A program made the position numbers and the translations under genes. A DNA stretch of 64,000 nucleotides from Arthrinium phaeospermum (Eukaryota; Ascomycota; Sordariomycetes; Amphisphaeriales; Apiosporaceae): the NCBI GenBank assembly GCA_006503535.1, contig QYRS01000006.1, positions 2,542,001 to 2,606,000 on the forward strand. Reading direction: 5' to 3'. Positions 34,237 to 46,900 of the stretch are shown in pieces (position 1 is the stretch's first letter; each line of letters starts with the position of its first letter). A model generated the notes under the pieces. That model made no database searches, was not told the DNA's origin, and saw only the letters and a program-made list of their open reading frames with translations.

Positions 34237-34657
34237 CCTGTCAACTCCACTCCGGTGCTTTTGCACCTGCGCCAAATCAATCGACCGAATAGAGATTGAC
34301 AGGCAAAGAGAAGCTGTCGTGCCTATTAAGTGGCTCAAACTCACCGCTACCTTCCCATCCATCAATCCCATCCCGCTACCAGGCATACCTGTGCATATAC
34401 TTGTACTTAGCAAGCAGCTGCTTGTGAGCCAGCTTCCGAGAGACGCTGCCAAGCGGGCTGTCACTTCGTTTTTACCCCACGATACATGCGCCCGGCGCCA
34501 GGACCCTTATCACCAAATCTCGACTACTGGGTTCCTGCAAAGTTTCCGGACTGCACTCGTCAGAGACATCGACAAAGTCTGTTCCCCCTGTCATGGCTTT
34601 TGGTGTTTTCAGCTGCTAAAACTTTACGCGCAGCTTGCATTGGTTACTTGCATTTGG

Positions 34658-34680
34658 ACACACGCACACACACACACACA
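34658..34680. repeat. (CA)n microsatellite
   Basis: ACACACGCACACACACACAC run with one interruption, in the upstream region of the same gene. Confidence 0.8.
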
Positions 34681-35036
34681 GGATTTTCTCGGTGTAGTCT
34701 GATCAAAAACCCCCCCGGCTTCTTCTTGTCCGCCCAAAGACGACCCATCTTTTATGACTCGAGAAGCTCCTGTGCGGATGAGAGACTCTGGTTCCTTCGC
34801 CCCAATCCGGATCTTCCAAACCCCCAATTTCAGGCTTAGATAACGACGACACACTCGATCTTACCCATTGGCTTGCACCACCTTGTGCCCAATCCTTGCA
34901 TTTTAGACGTCCGTGCCGCCTGGGGTAGCATACTACGTCAGCCCATCCCTAGCTGCTTTCCTAGCAGGGCTCTGCAAAACCCATTACAAAACCCATCCTC
35001 GTGCCCCTCCTCCCTCGCTGAGGCCTAGCCTAGTGA

Positions 35037-37991
35037 ATGTCAGCAAGCAAAAGTCCGCAGCCAGCGCAAGCGGTCAATCAATCCATCATCATCACCATGA
35101 CCGACCCGCGATACAGACATCCTTCGGGGCGCCGGTCGCCTACCTTCAATCCGGCCCGGGCTTCCTTGCCCCATTCAATCGGATACGCAGCCCCCTGGTA
35201 TGGCGGGGATATCCACGCAGTGCCTACTGCTCGCTACGACTCGAGCGTCCCGCGTGCCTCTGGCGACCATCGCGCGGCGCCAGCCGCCACCATAACCACG
35301 TACAACGTGACAAAGGAACCATTTCATAGAAGCTCTAGCGTTCGCGAGCCGAGCCGAAACCGCCATCGCTCATCGACTCTTGACACAGGCAGCACCATCA
35401 AGCCAATCATAGTCACCACGAATCATTCACGTCCTCACAACTCTTCGTCCCATACATCTTCAGGCTCCGCCCGACCCTCGAGCCCTGGCCAGAACCCATA
35501 TCGGACTAGCGAGGAGACTTACTATGCGCAGCCTGCATCTTCTATTCGAGCGCGTAGCCAGCACCGTCATACCCAGAGCGCAACCCTCGACAATGATGAA
35601 CTTTACAGGTTGCGAGAGCGCGTAGGTGATGACAGGCTCCGAGCCCCGCGGCTTGGTCCGGTTGACCCATACCGACCCCATAGTCGTCAGGGCGGATATG
35701 TCAGTCAACCACGAATTAGCACCAGTACGGTTGAAGACAACTTCGAGTACACAAAACCAAGCGATTTGGTAAGACATGATCTCGATCACGATGGCCCACG
35801 AAGTCGAGCAGGACGTCGCGAGAGCTTCGATAGGGGCTACTACCGACCGTCAGTTACCGTCACAAGCGACCTTGGGCGTGCAAGTGACGTTGGGCGTGCC
35901 CCTAGTCGCCGCGGACCTCCGCCCCCTTCATCCGCCCTTGAACGGTACAACCAGGCGGCTGCGTCAGGTATATATGATCGACCGTCCGTTACAATGCCTA
36001 CCCCTCCCCAGGTCCCACCTTCTCCCATTCGGTCCGGTCATGTAGACGCTGGCGACAGCATCACTGCTGAACGTCGGACTGCGCGGCCAAGACCAGTTTC
36101 TCTCTACCAAGAATCCACTCCTCGCCAGTCAGTGCCTGAGGACATTTACCGTCCACGGGAAGAAGAGCGTCTCCACAAGCCCCGTCGCGAAAGAGGCGAC
36201 GAGGGCTACCGTGACGACGCAGTTGCTGCACGTGGCTTTGGTCTTCGTCCGGAGTTCCTAGAGCACACGGAACATCGCCGTTCGGTGGAGCCGGAGCGTC
36301 CGATCTATGAGGAGCGCCGTTCTCGGAGAGAACCTGAGATCCGTGAACCAAAACGTCGATCAGATGAATCTCTAGATCGTGCCCGTCCGCGTGAGCGCAG
36401 ACCGTCCGAGCTCAAAGAACGCCCCTACCGTATAGAAGACGACCGAAGCAGCGAACGGAAGGACAGTAGAGATTCTGTACGGGGAGACAAGGTGCGCGAC
36501 AAGGTCGCTGCGGGACTGGGTGTAGCTGCTGCAGCCATTGGTCTCGGCGCAGCCGCCAAGGATAAGGATGAAGGGAAGGACGGCAGAGGGTCTCCCAAGC
36601 GACGCAGCGGTTCCCATGAGAGTATCGAAACTGCTGCAGCATCTCGTGCAGCAGATCGCTACAAACCTCGCGAGAAAGATATCGAGCGGAGACCATCTCC
36701 CCAAGATCCTGCCGCCATCGAGCCGAGATGGGAGAGCCGTAGAGACAGAAATGATACGGATTCGCGAGAGCGCGAACGTGAGCGAGACAGGGAGAGGGAG
36801 CGTGATAGAGAGCGCGAACGAGAGAAGGAACGGGAGAGGGAGAGAGAAAAGGAGAAGGAGCGCGAGAGAGAAAAGGAGAAGGAGCGCGAGAGAGAAAAGG
36901 AAAGGGAGCGAGAGAGAGAGCGTGACCGTGACCGAGAGCGTGATCGAGAATACAGCAGACGAGATGCTGAGGCTCGTCCTCTCGACAGGGATGCGGCCAA
37001 AGAGAAACCAGCTGCTGTCGATGAGGAATCTTCCGCTGCTCCCAAACGCCGCCACCGCCCTTCTGTGGCAGCTTTCGATCCCACCGATACCAAGGGATTG
37101 ATGGACCTCAAGGCCGAGTTGGCTGCCCGGGAAGGGGAAGGGAAGCCCAAGGAGAAGGAGAAGGAGAGGGAGAGGGAAAAGGAAAAGGAACGACCTGCCC
37201 CCAAGTCTGACACTGTCGACCCGTCCGTATCCGACAGGCAACGCCAGCCTTCGCGAGATCGTTCGCGGGACCGATCCCAGTCTCGTGGGCGCGAACTAGC
37301 CCTTACTGAAGCCGAGCAAAAGCAGGTGCGAGTCGTGTCGCCTCCAAGAGACAAATCAGACCAGAAGCCTATCAAGGGTATTCTTAAGCAACCCAAGGAC
37401 TCGTTCCCTGAAGAGCCTCATCCGGTTCGGGAGGGCGTTGCTCCTCATAAAGCCGACAAGACAAAGGCGGACGCTCCTCAAGGTGCTCGTTGGACCAAAA
37501 TCAACAGAAAACTCGTCAACCCCGAAGCACTCACCATCGGCAAAGAGAGGTTTGAGGTGCGCGACGATTTCGTCATCGTTCTCCGCGTCTTGAGCAAGGA
37601 GGAGATCCAGCAATACGCAATCGCCACGAACCAGTTAAGAGGTAAGCGGAAACCCCCTCCCCCATTTGCCCGTTACCATGGACGCATAATAGCTAACACT
37701 TATGCAGAGAAGCGAAGACGCGAATACGAGCAGGAGCAAGGGGAAGACGATGACAGACCCCGGGATCGAGATGAGGAGGATCGACGAAGACGCCATCAAC
37801 GGCGTGGATACGAAGACGAAGACGAAGACCGCAGAGAGCGTCCTCGTCGCCACCGACGCGATGAGGACGAGTTTGCGGACCGACCCCGGGCCTTGGAATA
37901 CGGAGACCAAGACAGCCATCATCACCACAGGTCTCACCGAGACAGGGACAGGGAGACCAACTCCAGCCTGGACGATAGAGACAGACGCTAA
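35037..37991 (+). CDS. DUF8035-like low-complexity protein
   Basis: Two exons, 35037-37641 and 37708-37991, encode about 962 residues. The 66-nt intron (GTAAGC...GCTAACACTTATGCAG) is a multiple of three and has no stop, so the open frame runs straight through it. Splicing gives NQLREKRRREYEQ, which continues the helix. ATG at 35037 is the first start; ATG at 35097 (CACCATGACC, MTDPRYRHP) has the better context and may be used. Most of the protein is Arg/Ser/Pro-rich disorder. Residues about 573-641 are an almost pure Arg-Glu/Asp-Lys charged run. Residues about 818-870 (RWTKINRKLVNPEAL, then FVIVLRVLSKEEIQQYA) match the conserved C-terminal domain that I recall as DUF8035 in many fungal proteins. 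The tail is Arg/Asp/His-rich. RNA or chromatin association is a guess from the charged composition. Confidence 0.83.
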   Translation: MSASKSPQPAQAVNQSIIITMTDPRYRHPSGRRSPTFNPARASLPHSIGYAAPWYGGDIHAVPTARYDSSVPRASGDHRAAPAATITTYNVTKEPFHRSSSVREPSRNRHRSSTLDTGSTIKPIIVTTNHSRPHNSSSHTSSGSARPSSPGQNPYRTSEETYYAQPASSIRARSQHRHTQSATLDNDELYRLRERVGDDRLRAPRLGPVDPYRPHSRQGGYVSQPRISTSTVEDNFEYTKPSDLVRHDLDHDGPRSRAGRRESFDRGYYRPSVTVTSDLGRASDVGRAPSRRGPPPPSSALERYNQAAASGIYDRPSVTMPTPPQVPPSPIRSGHVDAGDSITAERRTARPRPVSLYQESTPRQSVPEDIYRPREEERLHKPRRERGDEGYRDDAVAARGFGLRPEFLEHTEHRRSVEPERPIYEERRSRREPEIREPKRRSDESLDRARPRERRPSELKERPYRIEDDRSSERKDSRDSVRGDKVRDKVAAGLGVAAAAIGLGAAAKDKDEGKDGRGSPKRRSGSHESIETAAASRAADRYKPREKDIERRPSPQDPAAIEPRWESRRDRNDTDSRERERERDRERERDREREREKEREREREKEKEREREKEKEREREKERERERERDRDRERDREYSRRDAEARPLDRDAAKEKPAAVDEESSAAPKRRHRPSVAAFDPTDTKGLMDLKAELAAREGEGKPKEKEKEREREKEKERPAPKSDTVDPSVSDRQRQPSRDRSRDRSQSRGRELALTEAEQKQVRVVSPPRDKSDQKPIKGILKQPKDSFPEEPHPVREGVAPHKADKTKADAPQGARWTKINRKLVNPEALTIGKERFEVRDDFVIVLRVLSKEEIQQYAIATNQLRGKRKPPPPFARYHGRIIANTYAEKRRREYEQEQGEDDDRPRDRDEEDRRRRHQRRGYEDEDEDRRERPRRHRRDEDEFADRPRALEYGDQDSHHHHRSHRDRDRETNSSLDDRDRR
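36755..36960 (+). repeat. coding GAGCGAGA-type purine repeat
   Basis: A purine-rich near-repeat of GAGCGxGAGAG(A/G)GA units encodes alternating Arg-Glu, Arg-Asp and Lys-Glu pairs within the DUF8035-like gene. An exact 21-bp unit is repeated in tandem near 36848-36900. Such runs change length readily. Confidence 0.8.
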
Positions 37992-40900
37992 ACGGCCCTA
38001 GGAAGTCAACAGGCCGGCTACTTGTTGGTCTCTTGGGAGTTTTTCTACGATATACATTTGGATTTTCAAGGCCATCATTGAGCGTTTTATAGCACTATGC
38101 TACGATGTCATCTACACAATTCTGGCTATCTATTGTGGGCGGTGGTGGGATGTCTGTATGAAGGAAGCTGGGCAATAGGGACCTGTATACCTGTAATTTT
38201 TGGGACGTTGAATATCATGATACCATTTTCTCTTCATATCACTCACTGCATCCATGATACAGTGTGAATGGCCAGTCCACGTGTATGATATAAGAGTGTT
38301 CGTATCCGGCGTGTTACCGGCTTGGAAGATATCCATATGAGGATGTGAGGCAAAATATCGATGCTATGATCACGGACGTCGAACATATCTGCATGTCTCT
38401 GTTGGACCGGAACCAACAGAGCCATCTGTCTGTGTCTGTGATCATAATCGGTGTGATGAATATACAATTGCATCGGTTCACGGCCCAGCGACAGACGCTG
38501 TCGCCTATGGCAAGATCTCCTATTGAGACAGATAGTCCATACCGAACGATGACAAGAATAAGCAAATCATCATGACGGCTCTTCAGGTGTACATGGAATT
38601 CATGTCATTTTGCTGTACCTGCGACTTCTTCTCACTTCACCCCATCAGCCACTCTACTCTACGCAGATTCACTTGGTTTGGAAGCTTGACGTATATGAAA
38701 AGGTCGTTTTACTTGAAGTACTGGTCTCCTAGCCCACACACAAAGATGTGCACACTCTGCGACGAACCCCATGTTCTTCTACTTGCTAGTCGTCTCGGGG
38801 AGTCTGTAAGCCAGCCCAGCTCAGACGATCCTGTGAGTTCAGCGACATGCGGTGGCGCGATAGGTAGAAACGTGACTTTTGTTCGTATAGACCGGGCTTG
38901 CCAGGATACCATTGCATTCCTCAACAGCTAGCAGCTGCTATTCTCTCATCCTTCATGTGAGCCATCCAAGCGAGGTAGATGTTGAAAACCTGTGCGCTCC
39001 ACGTCGACAGGTGTCAGTCGGTGCCGTGATGTATGGTTGCATTACAACTACAACCCGGAAGTGGTTTGTTGGAAGGGTAACTATGAGGCGCATATCAAAA
39101 GCCACTTCGTTGCTGCAAGCTATGGGCATGCCTTCACGCAGTGATCCTCTCATTGTCTAGCTCTCGGGAGTTCAGAGCTGATACAGATAACCATGGCTTG
39201 CCGGTTGATTGATCGATACATGTCCCCTATCCCTATCGTATAATACACAATATGCCTGAAAGCAATACCAGGAGATGTCGGAGCGAGGTAACAATACAAG
39301 AGTCAATAACTGGCATAAGCCAGCGAATTAGATATAGAAGAAACCAGGCCCTTGACTTGATATCGTAGCATGCTTGACCAAGGGATCATGAGTCGGTAGC
39401 ATATCCGGGAGGTTGGAACGGTTCTGCCGGTCGCTACACATTGAATGGGAAAGACAGTTGATTCGAACGATTGGTGGTATTATTTAGCTTCCCCGGCGGG
39501 CATAATCTATATGTCTGTCGTATGGTGGGTGGTAGCTATTGTTCCTCTGGCAATTCAACACCATGAGCCCCTATCACGATGTTCAACATCACCTACCACT
39601 TACTGGCATTGGGCTACCGAATCACGTACTCACAACCTAGGTATCCCTAGGGGGTTACAATTCCCTGTAAGAACAATAGCATCAAGTATGTAGGCGGCCA
39701 CTCGCAGGCTAACTGCAGCGTCCCGCCCCCTTGACAGCCTTTGGATTCAGAGCCTAACATTCGGGTCGCTCCAACCCCAGATACTCATGTCGATACCACA
39801 TAACATGAACTAGCTACGACCCGTCGTTCCCTAAGAGCAACATGGAATACATCCGAGAATGGTTTCCAGCCTGGGCCTGTACCTACTTGATCTGCCCGTC
39901 TTGAAGACCATGGTCGCTCGGTGCATTAGCCGCCGAGCCTCGAAGTCGATCTGCCTTCCCCCTTTTCAAGAGCCAGAGGGTGCTCGCATTGTAGAGTGGT
40001 CACTCAACACTACTCTACGTATCTTTTCCCCTGCATCTTAAACACAGCATGTATCACATACACTTTGCACGCAATAGAGGGGAGATGAGAGAGTACGATC
40101 ATCCAGCCCATCAGGCCACCCATCCATCCCTTTGCTTGCCCAGTCACCACCATCTTCACACGGATAACTACAGTATACCCAATCTCTTACTTCTATTGTT
40201 AGAAACAGCCTGTGTGTGCTGCGGTAGGGGACCCAATCACGGGAGACACCATCGCATTGCACGCAACCATCATCTGTCTACCTACCTATCATTCTTCAGC
40301 CGCAATGGCAATGTAGTATTCGAAGGATTTCGCAGTGTGACCCTACCGACATACAGCACCAAGCACCACAACACCCGCTGACCGACAATTGGGCTCCTTG
40401 GTGGGCAGGACGGACGGTACCGGGCCAGGGTTATCTTACTGTGCACACATCAAATCACAATCATCAGTCATTGAGATAGGCGTTAGTCAGTTGCCTGACT
40501 CTGTTTCACGACCTACCGGTATAACGCGTACCTGTCGGTTGGTGTGCGTATAGTGAAGATGCAGATCTCTCTTTCTCTCCATCTCTCTCCGCCTGTTCTT
40601 CTCTCCCTCCTGCGAACTGGTTGCCTGATACATACATGCTTATCTGATGACAAACTCAACAACAGCTTGGATTTTCCCCCTTCGGAGATTATCAAACATC
40701 ATAAATTCGCCGGGAACCTTCGATACAATGGACGAACCACCATAATCACCTCCACTCCAGCCCCAGAAGGCAGGGCAGGGCAGGGAATGAATGGGCTCAG
40801 GATGGAGATGGAACCCAACTTTGTAAGGAGACTTTTTGGGCGGGAGGGATCGAGAGACGGCCGTGACGCTCATTCCCGGACGTTAGATCAGCATCGCGTA

Positions 40901-43900
40901 CGTGTAATAGCTAGTCTCGTTGGCGTCAGAGAAATGGCCTCGGAGCCCCCGCGCTAGTCCGCCAGTTAATAACAAGAATAAGGATAATATGTAATGATAG
41001 GGGAACGGGCGACGGGGGTCAATGGCAACTGCCTGCCTGCTGGGCTATAGAACGGGGTCTGATGATGGTGTTTGCTCCTCTCTTGCAGCGCGTTCTGGGC
41101 CTTTGGCCCTCTGGCCACACCCACAAGTTGTTGGGTCTGCACACAGTGATCGCCGGGGGGGAGCCATATCTGCAATAATGGTTTCATTTTACCAGCCACT
41201 TCTTCCCTTTAATCTTAGATGGATATATCCCCATAATGGGCGATTCACGCAATTACCGTTGGGAAAAGCATGGACGCTATATGTGACGATGGAAGCTTCC
41301 GTCGATTCGATACACGACTTGCCGCTTTGGGTTTCCATGTCGTCTTGTCCGTCCGCCGACTATACCGGAACGGCGCTATAAGTTTTGAACTATTTCTGAT
41401 CTCTCGTACCGGCACTAAACTCGCAACTGAAACTCCACCCATTGATACATAGTAACCCAAGCAATCCATTCTATGTGCGTGAATGACTTGAGATACATGA
41501 AGAAATGTTTCGGTCTGTGTGCTAAAGTGGTCCCGGGAGTGGATAGGGCTCCTCTCTTTTCTCATATTACCTACCCTCAACCCTGTCCCCATTTCCCTCC
41601 CACACCCACCCCTGCCCTGTCAACTCTTTTCTCTCTTGTCGCCCACCCCCTCCCCTGTCCTTTCAACCCCTGAACTCTGCAGTATTCTCCTCTCTGCTGG
41701 GACAGCATTAACTTCATTCTATGATTACGAGAACGTCTTGGCAAAAGTAATGCCTGCTGCCCGCAGAGCTTCCACGCAGCCACCCCATTGAGATCCCTTC
41801 CCTTCCCTCCCCCCAGCGGCAGAAGAGCGGAAGAAGGTGGAGAGACGTGCCCGCCACCGCGTTGTCGGGGTCAGCAGCACACCACGCACGCAGTCCCGCC
41901 CGCTCGCCCCCTGCTCTCTACACCGAGGAGCACGTGGGAAAGTCCCAGGGCCATGCCTGCCAGCAGCCAGCAAGCAGCAGCAACGCAACGGACGGGGGTC
42001 AGGGAGGGCGGCCGGGGGTACAAGATGCTGACAGACAGAAAGCAGTAACAGTAGCGAACACGGGAAAGGGAAGATAGGTACATGCCTACTTACTGCACCG
42101 TGATAGCAGCAGTAGGTATTGTACACCGCAGATAGATTGCGCCGGCCGGTTGAGCGGTCGACAAGGTTCTGACCTCATTTCGCTGCAGGAACTGGACTTC
42201 GCCGGATGCAACGTCTTGGGGCAGCGAGGTACAGTCAGTAGGTAAGTAGGCCTGTGTGAATCTTTCTCCAGGCGCTGGGTACAGTACTGTAAAGTTCCGT
42301 GGGACACGCACGCGTCATGCGCGAATCGCGAACAGAACAGACAGAGCACACCAGAAAAAACGTACCATCGATCACTGCCCATACGCGTCATGCGTGTGGT
42401 CTGTACTTGTGGTAGTAGGTATGCAGCGCGCATTACATCTGGAAGGCACCTGCAGCAAGAGAATCTCGGGCGGACCGAGTCTGTCTCTGTGGCTGTCGAG
42501 GAGGGTGTCGCTGTAGTAAGTAGGAGCCAGCATGCAGTGATTTTTTGGCAGCATAGCATATCGGCATGTAAGTATGTACATCGCCTAGAGGGTATCTACC
42601 GGAATACCTACTTGTACATACATACATGACTACATACCGTAAATTTCGACAATCATCCAGAAAGAACCCGCTGCTTACTTGCGTGCGAGGCCGATGCAAG
42701 TGATGCTGTGCGTGAGAATGATGAGAGTGGGCACAAAACTCGTGTCGATGACTCGTTCATTGTCGTCGCCGCCTGTTGATTTGCGAGCAGCTGCTGGACT
42801 TGTGACGACTCATGTTTCCGCAATCGTTCCATACTGATGGGACTGGCACAGCAAGTGTGGTGTCTGGATCCTTGCAGGGCGACCGACAATCCACTGCGGC
42901 CGCCTTCCCATTCTGACCGCAGTGCAGTTTCTGGTACGTGCCATACATATCGTATCTTGCAGCAGCTCTTCGCCGCCTGCCGCCGCTGCTGCAGGCGGTG
43001 TTTGTCCGCTAGATGTACTTCAATGTGTGTCAGACAGTGCCACTTACATAGGCACAGTTGGAGGGTATTTCGGGGGATTTATTTTTGGGTGGCTCTTTTT
43101 TCTTTGTTTCGACACACGCCCACCACACACACCACGTCTACAAGTACATACAGTAACGTGGTGGGCATCATCTCATCTTTGGTTGGCAGGCTAGGCAGGT
43201 GGTGTTGGGCCTAACAAAGCAGACACCCGACTGCGGTTCCTTCTCCAAACAAGGGAGGGAGGGTTGGAGGGAGGAGGGGGGGTGTCGTGTCAACGCGGCA
43301 AAGCGAGACGGGGGTTTGGTGCAGAGGCGAGCGAGAGGGAGGGAGCGAGGGTAAGGACCAGAAAAGCAGGGCGCCCATGCAGTGCCCACACACTCACACT
43401 GGCAACGCGTGCTGCGTGCTTCTCTGCGCGAGCGAGTGCGTGCGTGCGTGCGTGCGGAAACCTCCTTGCTAGCTCGATGGCACCGTAGCATCGTGTGCCG
43501 TTCAATGCAATCCCTCCTCCCAGTCCTCGAGAATGCAAGGTTCAGGAGGAAGGATCTTCCTCTGGGAACTTTAGGAAGGGTTCCCCGCGCCTACGAGATG
43601 CTTGGAACGCTGCTGCTTCAACCCCCCCTGCCACTGCTTACCCTGGAGATGAGTGCTTGTCTCCTCCACCCCTAATGCTAGACGAGTCAACGGTGACTAG
43701 CTTGGTCTCCTCGGTGTGAGACTCCAGCTCGAGAAGCCGTACCTATTGTATTAGGTATTCAAAAAACGCAGCATCAAAAATTTCCATTTCCGGAGCCCGT
43801 GGCCATCTAAAATTGGAGCCCGCGCTCATCAAACCCATTGGGCACCGAGGCTCCATTTCATCCTGTGATTCTATCTAATCTTGCTCAGATTGCGGGGTTT

Positions 43901-46900
43901 ATTAATCAGGGCAACAATAAGAGAGAGCTGGTCAGGCATGGTTATGCTTTTCTTGTTATTATTGTCTTCGTTATAGTAGGGAGCAAATTTGAAAACCCCC
44001 ATCGCCTTCCAGAGAACTAGTATGTATGGGCAGGGCTGGGGAACATGGATTATGCATACTTACTTGTACATGTAGACATCCCTGGTCATGAGATTAGCTG
44101 GGGCCAGGGTGCGCGTTCTGCGATGGAGTCGAGTCGTAGGTAGGTACTTCGTACATCTTGTGTGACTGCGCGACCCAGCCAAAATTAGATCCAGATAGAT
44201 GGATATTGTAGGCTTTATGCGGTTGGTAGGTAGAGTCCAGCGACAAAGATGAGAATCGGTCGATCGCAGCAGCGCTTGTCAAGACCCATAGCCTTTGATA
44301 GCAGCTTCGTTGCAAATGTGCAGTGCCAGTCACGTCAAGAGGCAAGATGTACGCGTCGTGATAGTGAGTCCCTACATGCAAATGCCGCCGGCCAATACCC
44401 GTCAGTTGGTCGGGCCCCATCTACCTTCCTTGTCCATATGTGATGTGTGGTGGCAGCCAGATGCCAGATGGCATCCACTTCGCCAGGCCTTCTCACGATG
44501 GGATGGCATGCTGGGAATAGCTAGACAACCCAGTCGATTCCATCGTCGCGCAGTCGTGGCAGATCCAAACCGTCGGATTCCTCCTGTTTGGCAGGGCGCG
44601 GCGCGGCTGTGGGTTCCAAGGGCCGAAAGGGGCAACAAACTCTTTCGACTTCCGGGCGAAGCTTGCGAGCGACGCAAGGGGGGTCGACCTCATCTGGCTT
44701 ACTTTCATTACTATTCCCACGAAGAGAATGCTGTTTCCGTCATGATGATGACTCTGCCTTTACCCACCGAAGCAAACTTGGCGTTCGAGAATCCAATGAA
44801 GCCTGCCCCGGAGCTAATAAGAACATGCGGGCCGAGTCATCCGCAAAACTGGGCATCCCAATCAGGATTCTCTCTGCCTCATCTCGTGGTCCTGTGATGC
44901 TGTGGGAATTGAGGAGCACCGCCGATGATGTTATGCCGAGGGAGTCGTTGCGGTCCAATGACATACTGCAGCCACAGCCGTGGGCCTTGGTCTCGACCTG
45001 GAGATTGGGCAATGTGTAACTATTGCAAAGCTACCCACCTGATGAGGGTCAGCTCCAGGAGTTTCCTCTTGTGGCAATAAGGCAGCTGAGAAGCCCTCCG
45101 AGGCTACGCCGTATGGGTGTGCCCTATCTGCTAGGCAGTACGGATCTGGGAAGAAGTTGCAAGGTCATGTCAGCAATTGCCAACTCCTTCAATAGGGAAC
45201 CTCTTACATGTATGGGGCATTTGGGGGCCATGCTCGCCCGACAAAACTGCAGTGCAATATATACAAGGCGTGCTATGCTTTGTGGTGGCCTTGCCCGTAG
45301 AGTATGGCGACCGCCTCGGCCAGTAAGTAAGTCATGCTTATCTGTTGGCACAAGGGGGTTTGCCCATGTAGGCACCTTCTCGCCCAGTCAGTGCTTTCGA
45401 TAAGCAGCATAGTAGGATCCTTGACAAGGCGACTGGCGTGACTTGTTTGCAGCTATTCAACATGCGATGGGCTAGGCAGAGGAGCGCTCCGACGGAGGCG
45501 GGGAAAGCATGTCGTTGGCATCGGTATCATTGCTTTTTCCTTTGGGCAAGGACGTAAGATGTTTGCCCGAGTGGCCAATGCCTGGTGACCAGCTACGGCA
45601 TTGCTGCCATTCCACTGAGAAATCCATAGGAAAAGCCGTAAGGGGCTTGAACTAGCGAGCAAGCATCGTATGGCGCTCTCCAATGAGAGCGACCCGAGCG
45701 ACGGAATTCTCACATATAGATGTCCTTGTCTATAGGGAATCTTCTGCTGCTTGAGCCGGGTTTGCCCATGAACCCCCCGGTGTCAGATCTTCAGCATGGT
45801 ATGTCGGTTGGTAGGTAGGCAAGGAAGGTGCGAGGGGTGTAAACAGAAGGAACCCCCACCGCTCTTGCTGCTTGAAACACACTTTTCGAGAACGTGATAT
45901 CGGCACTGGTACAAGCCCGAGGGCTTGGACTGTTTGTGATGACCAACACGCAGATTGCTTTTACGATTCAAGGCCGGATTTGCGGAATGAGACTACCGTG
46001 CCATGTCGCCGGATCCCGTAGCAACATGCCCAGAGCCAGCCTGACAGAGTACTGTATGACTTGGGCGTGACATGAAACCCACTAGTATGAGTTCATGTCT
46101 TGAACAGATGCGGAATGTAACCTCACAAGGCAGTTGCTGTCTCTTGCTAAGGGTCCTTGCTCTGGAGGCACAGTGGCATGCATGGAAGGTGGAAAGCCCG
46201 CCAGCGAGACCCGCCGCCTCGCTGCCTATTCCCGCAGACCGGAAATGTCGATTGCCCGAGTCCGACCGGTGGTGCTGGTCGAGGCTGGGCGCTGTTGTCG
46301 TTTGACGACTAGGCGGTATCACTTCACGCTTTGAGGCCTTTTTTATTAATTCCCAATGGAGGAACTCGACGTGTCTATCACCGGGATGGGCAACCGCTGA
46401 AGCCGTTATTCCTTCGCTGCATATGCCTACACACTAACGGGTCTCATGCCTGTTTCGACCGGCCTAGACGAGGAACCTGACGACGCGCTAGCCATGACCG
46501 ATAGAGATAGAGGAGTACTATGCGTTCAAAGTCGACGTTATTTGATTCCACTAGCGGTATTTGCAGAAGGGAGTGGGATTGTGGAATCGCGAGCGAGGGT
46601 TTTGCCGGCGACTAGGCAAGGACACAGAGAATAATATGGCACCATTCGTTGGGGTCTAATCTCCTGCAGACAGTATCTGGATACAATGAACCGTTTTGCT
46701 GCTGCTAGTTCTTCTGACTACCGTGACCCGTCGAGGCCTGCCCTGCAACTACTGGGATTCGGAAGCTTAATCTGGAATATTGTCGCTCTAGCTCATGGGG
46801 CATACTCTCCCAACTTGGGTCCATCCGGCATCAGTCGATATTGCAGCATCAAACTCGAGACCGAACCACCACCACCACTGCAGAAATTTGAGCTGCGGGT

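Larger units (their letters stand above)
28828..35036. other. 6.2-kb divergent intergenic region, no supported gene
   Basis: The region lies between divergent genes and must contain both promoters. The half near 35 kb is CT-rich and has microsatellites, as expected of a long leader of the plus-strand gene. Frames such as 31419-31757 or 34142-34702 run through low-complexity DNA and do not resemble proteins. The stretch 29.8-32.8 kb is featureless to me. A non-coding RNA cannot be excluded. Confidence 0.45.

Noticed and set aside
44295..44897. 200-codon plus-strand frame in the gene-poor region
   Set aside because: No recognisable domain, composition like random DNA, and overlapping frames of similar quality on both strands.
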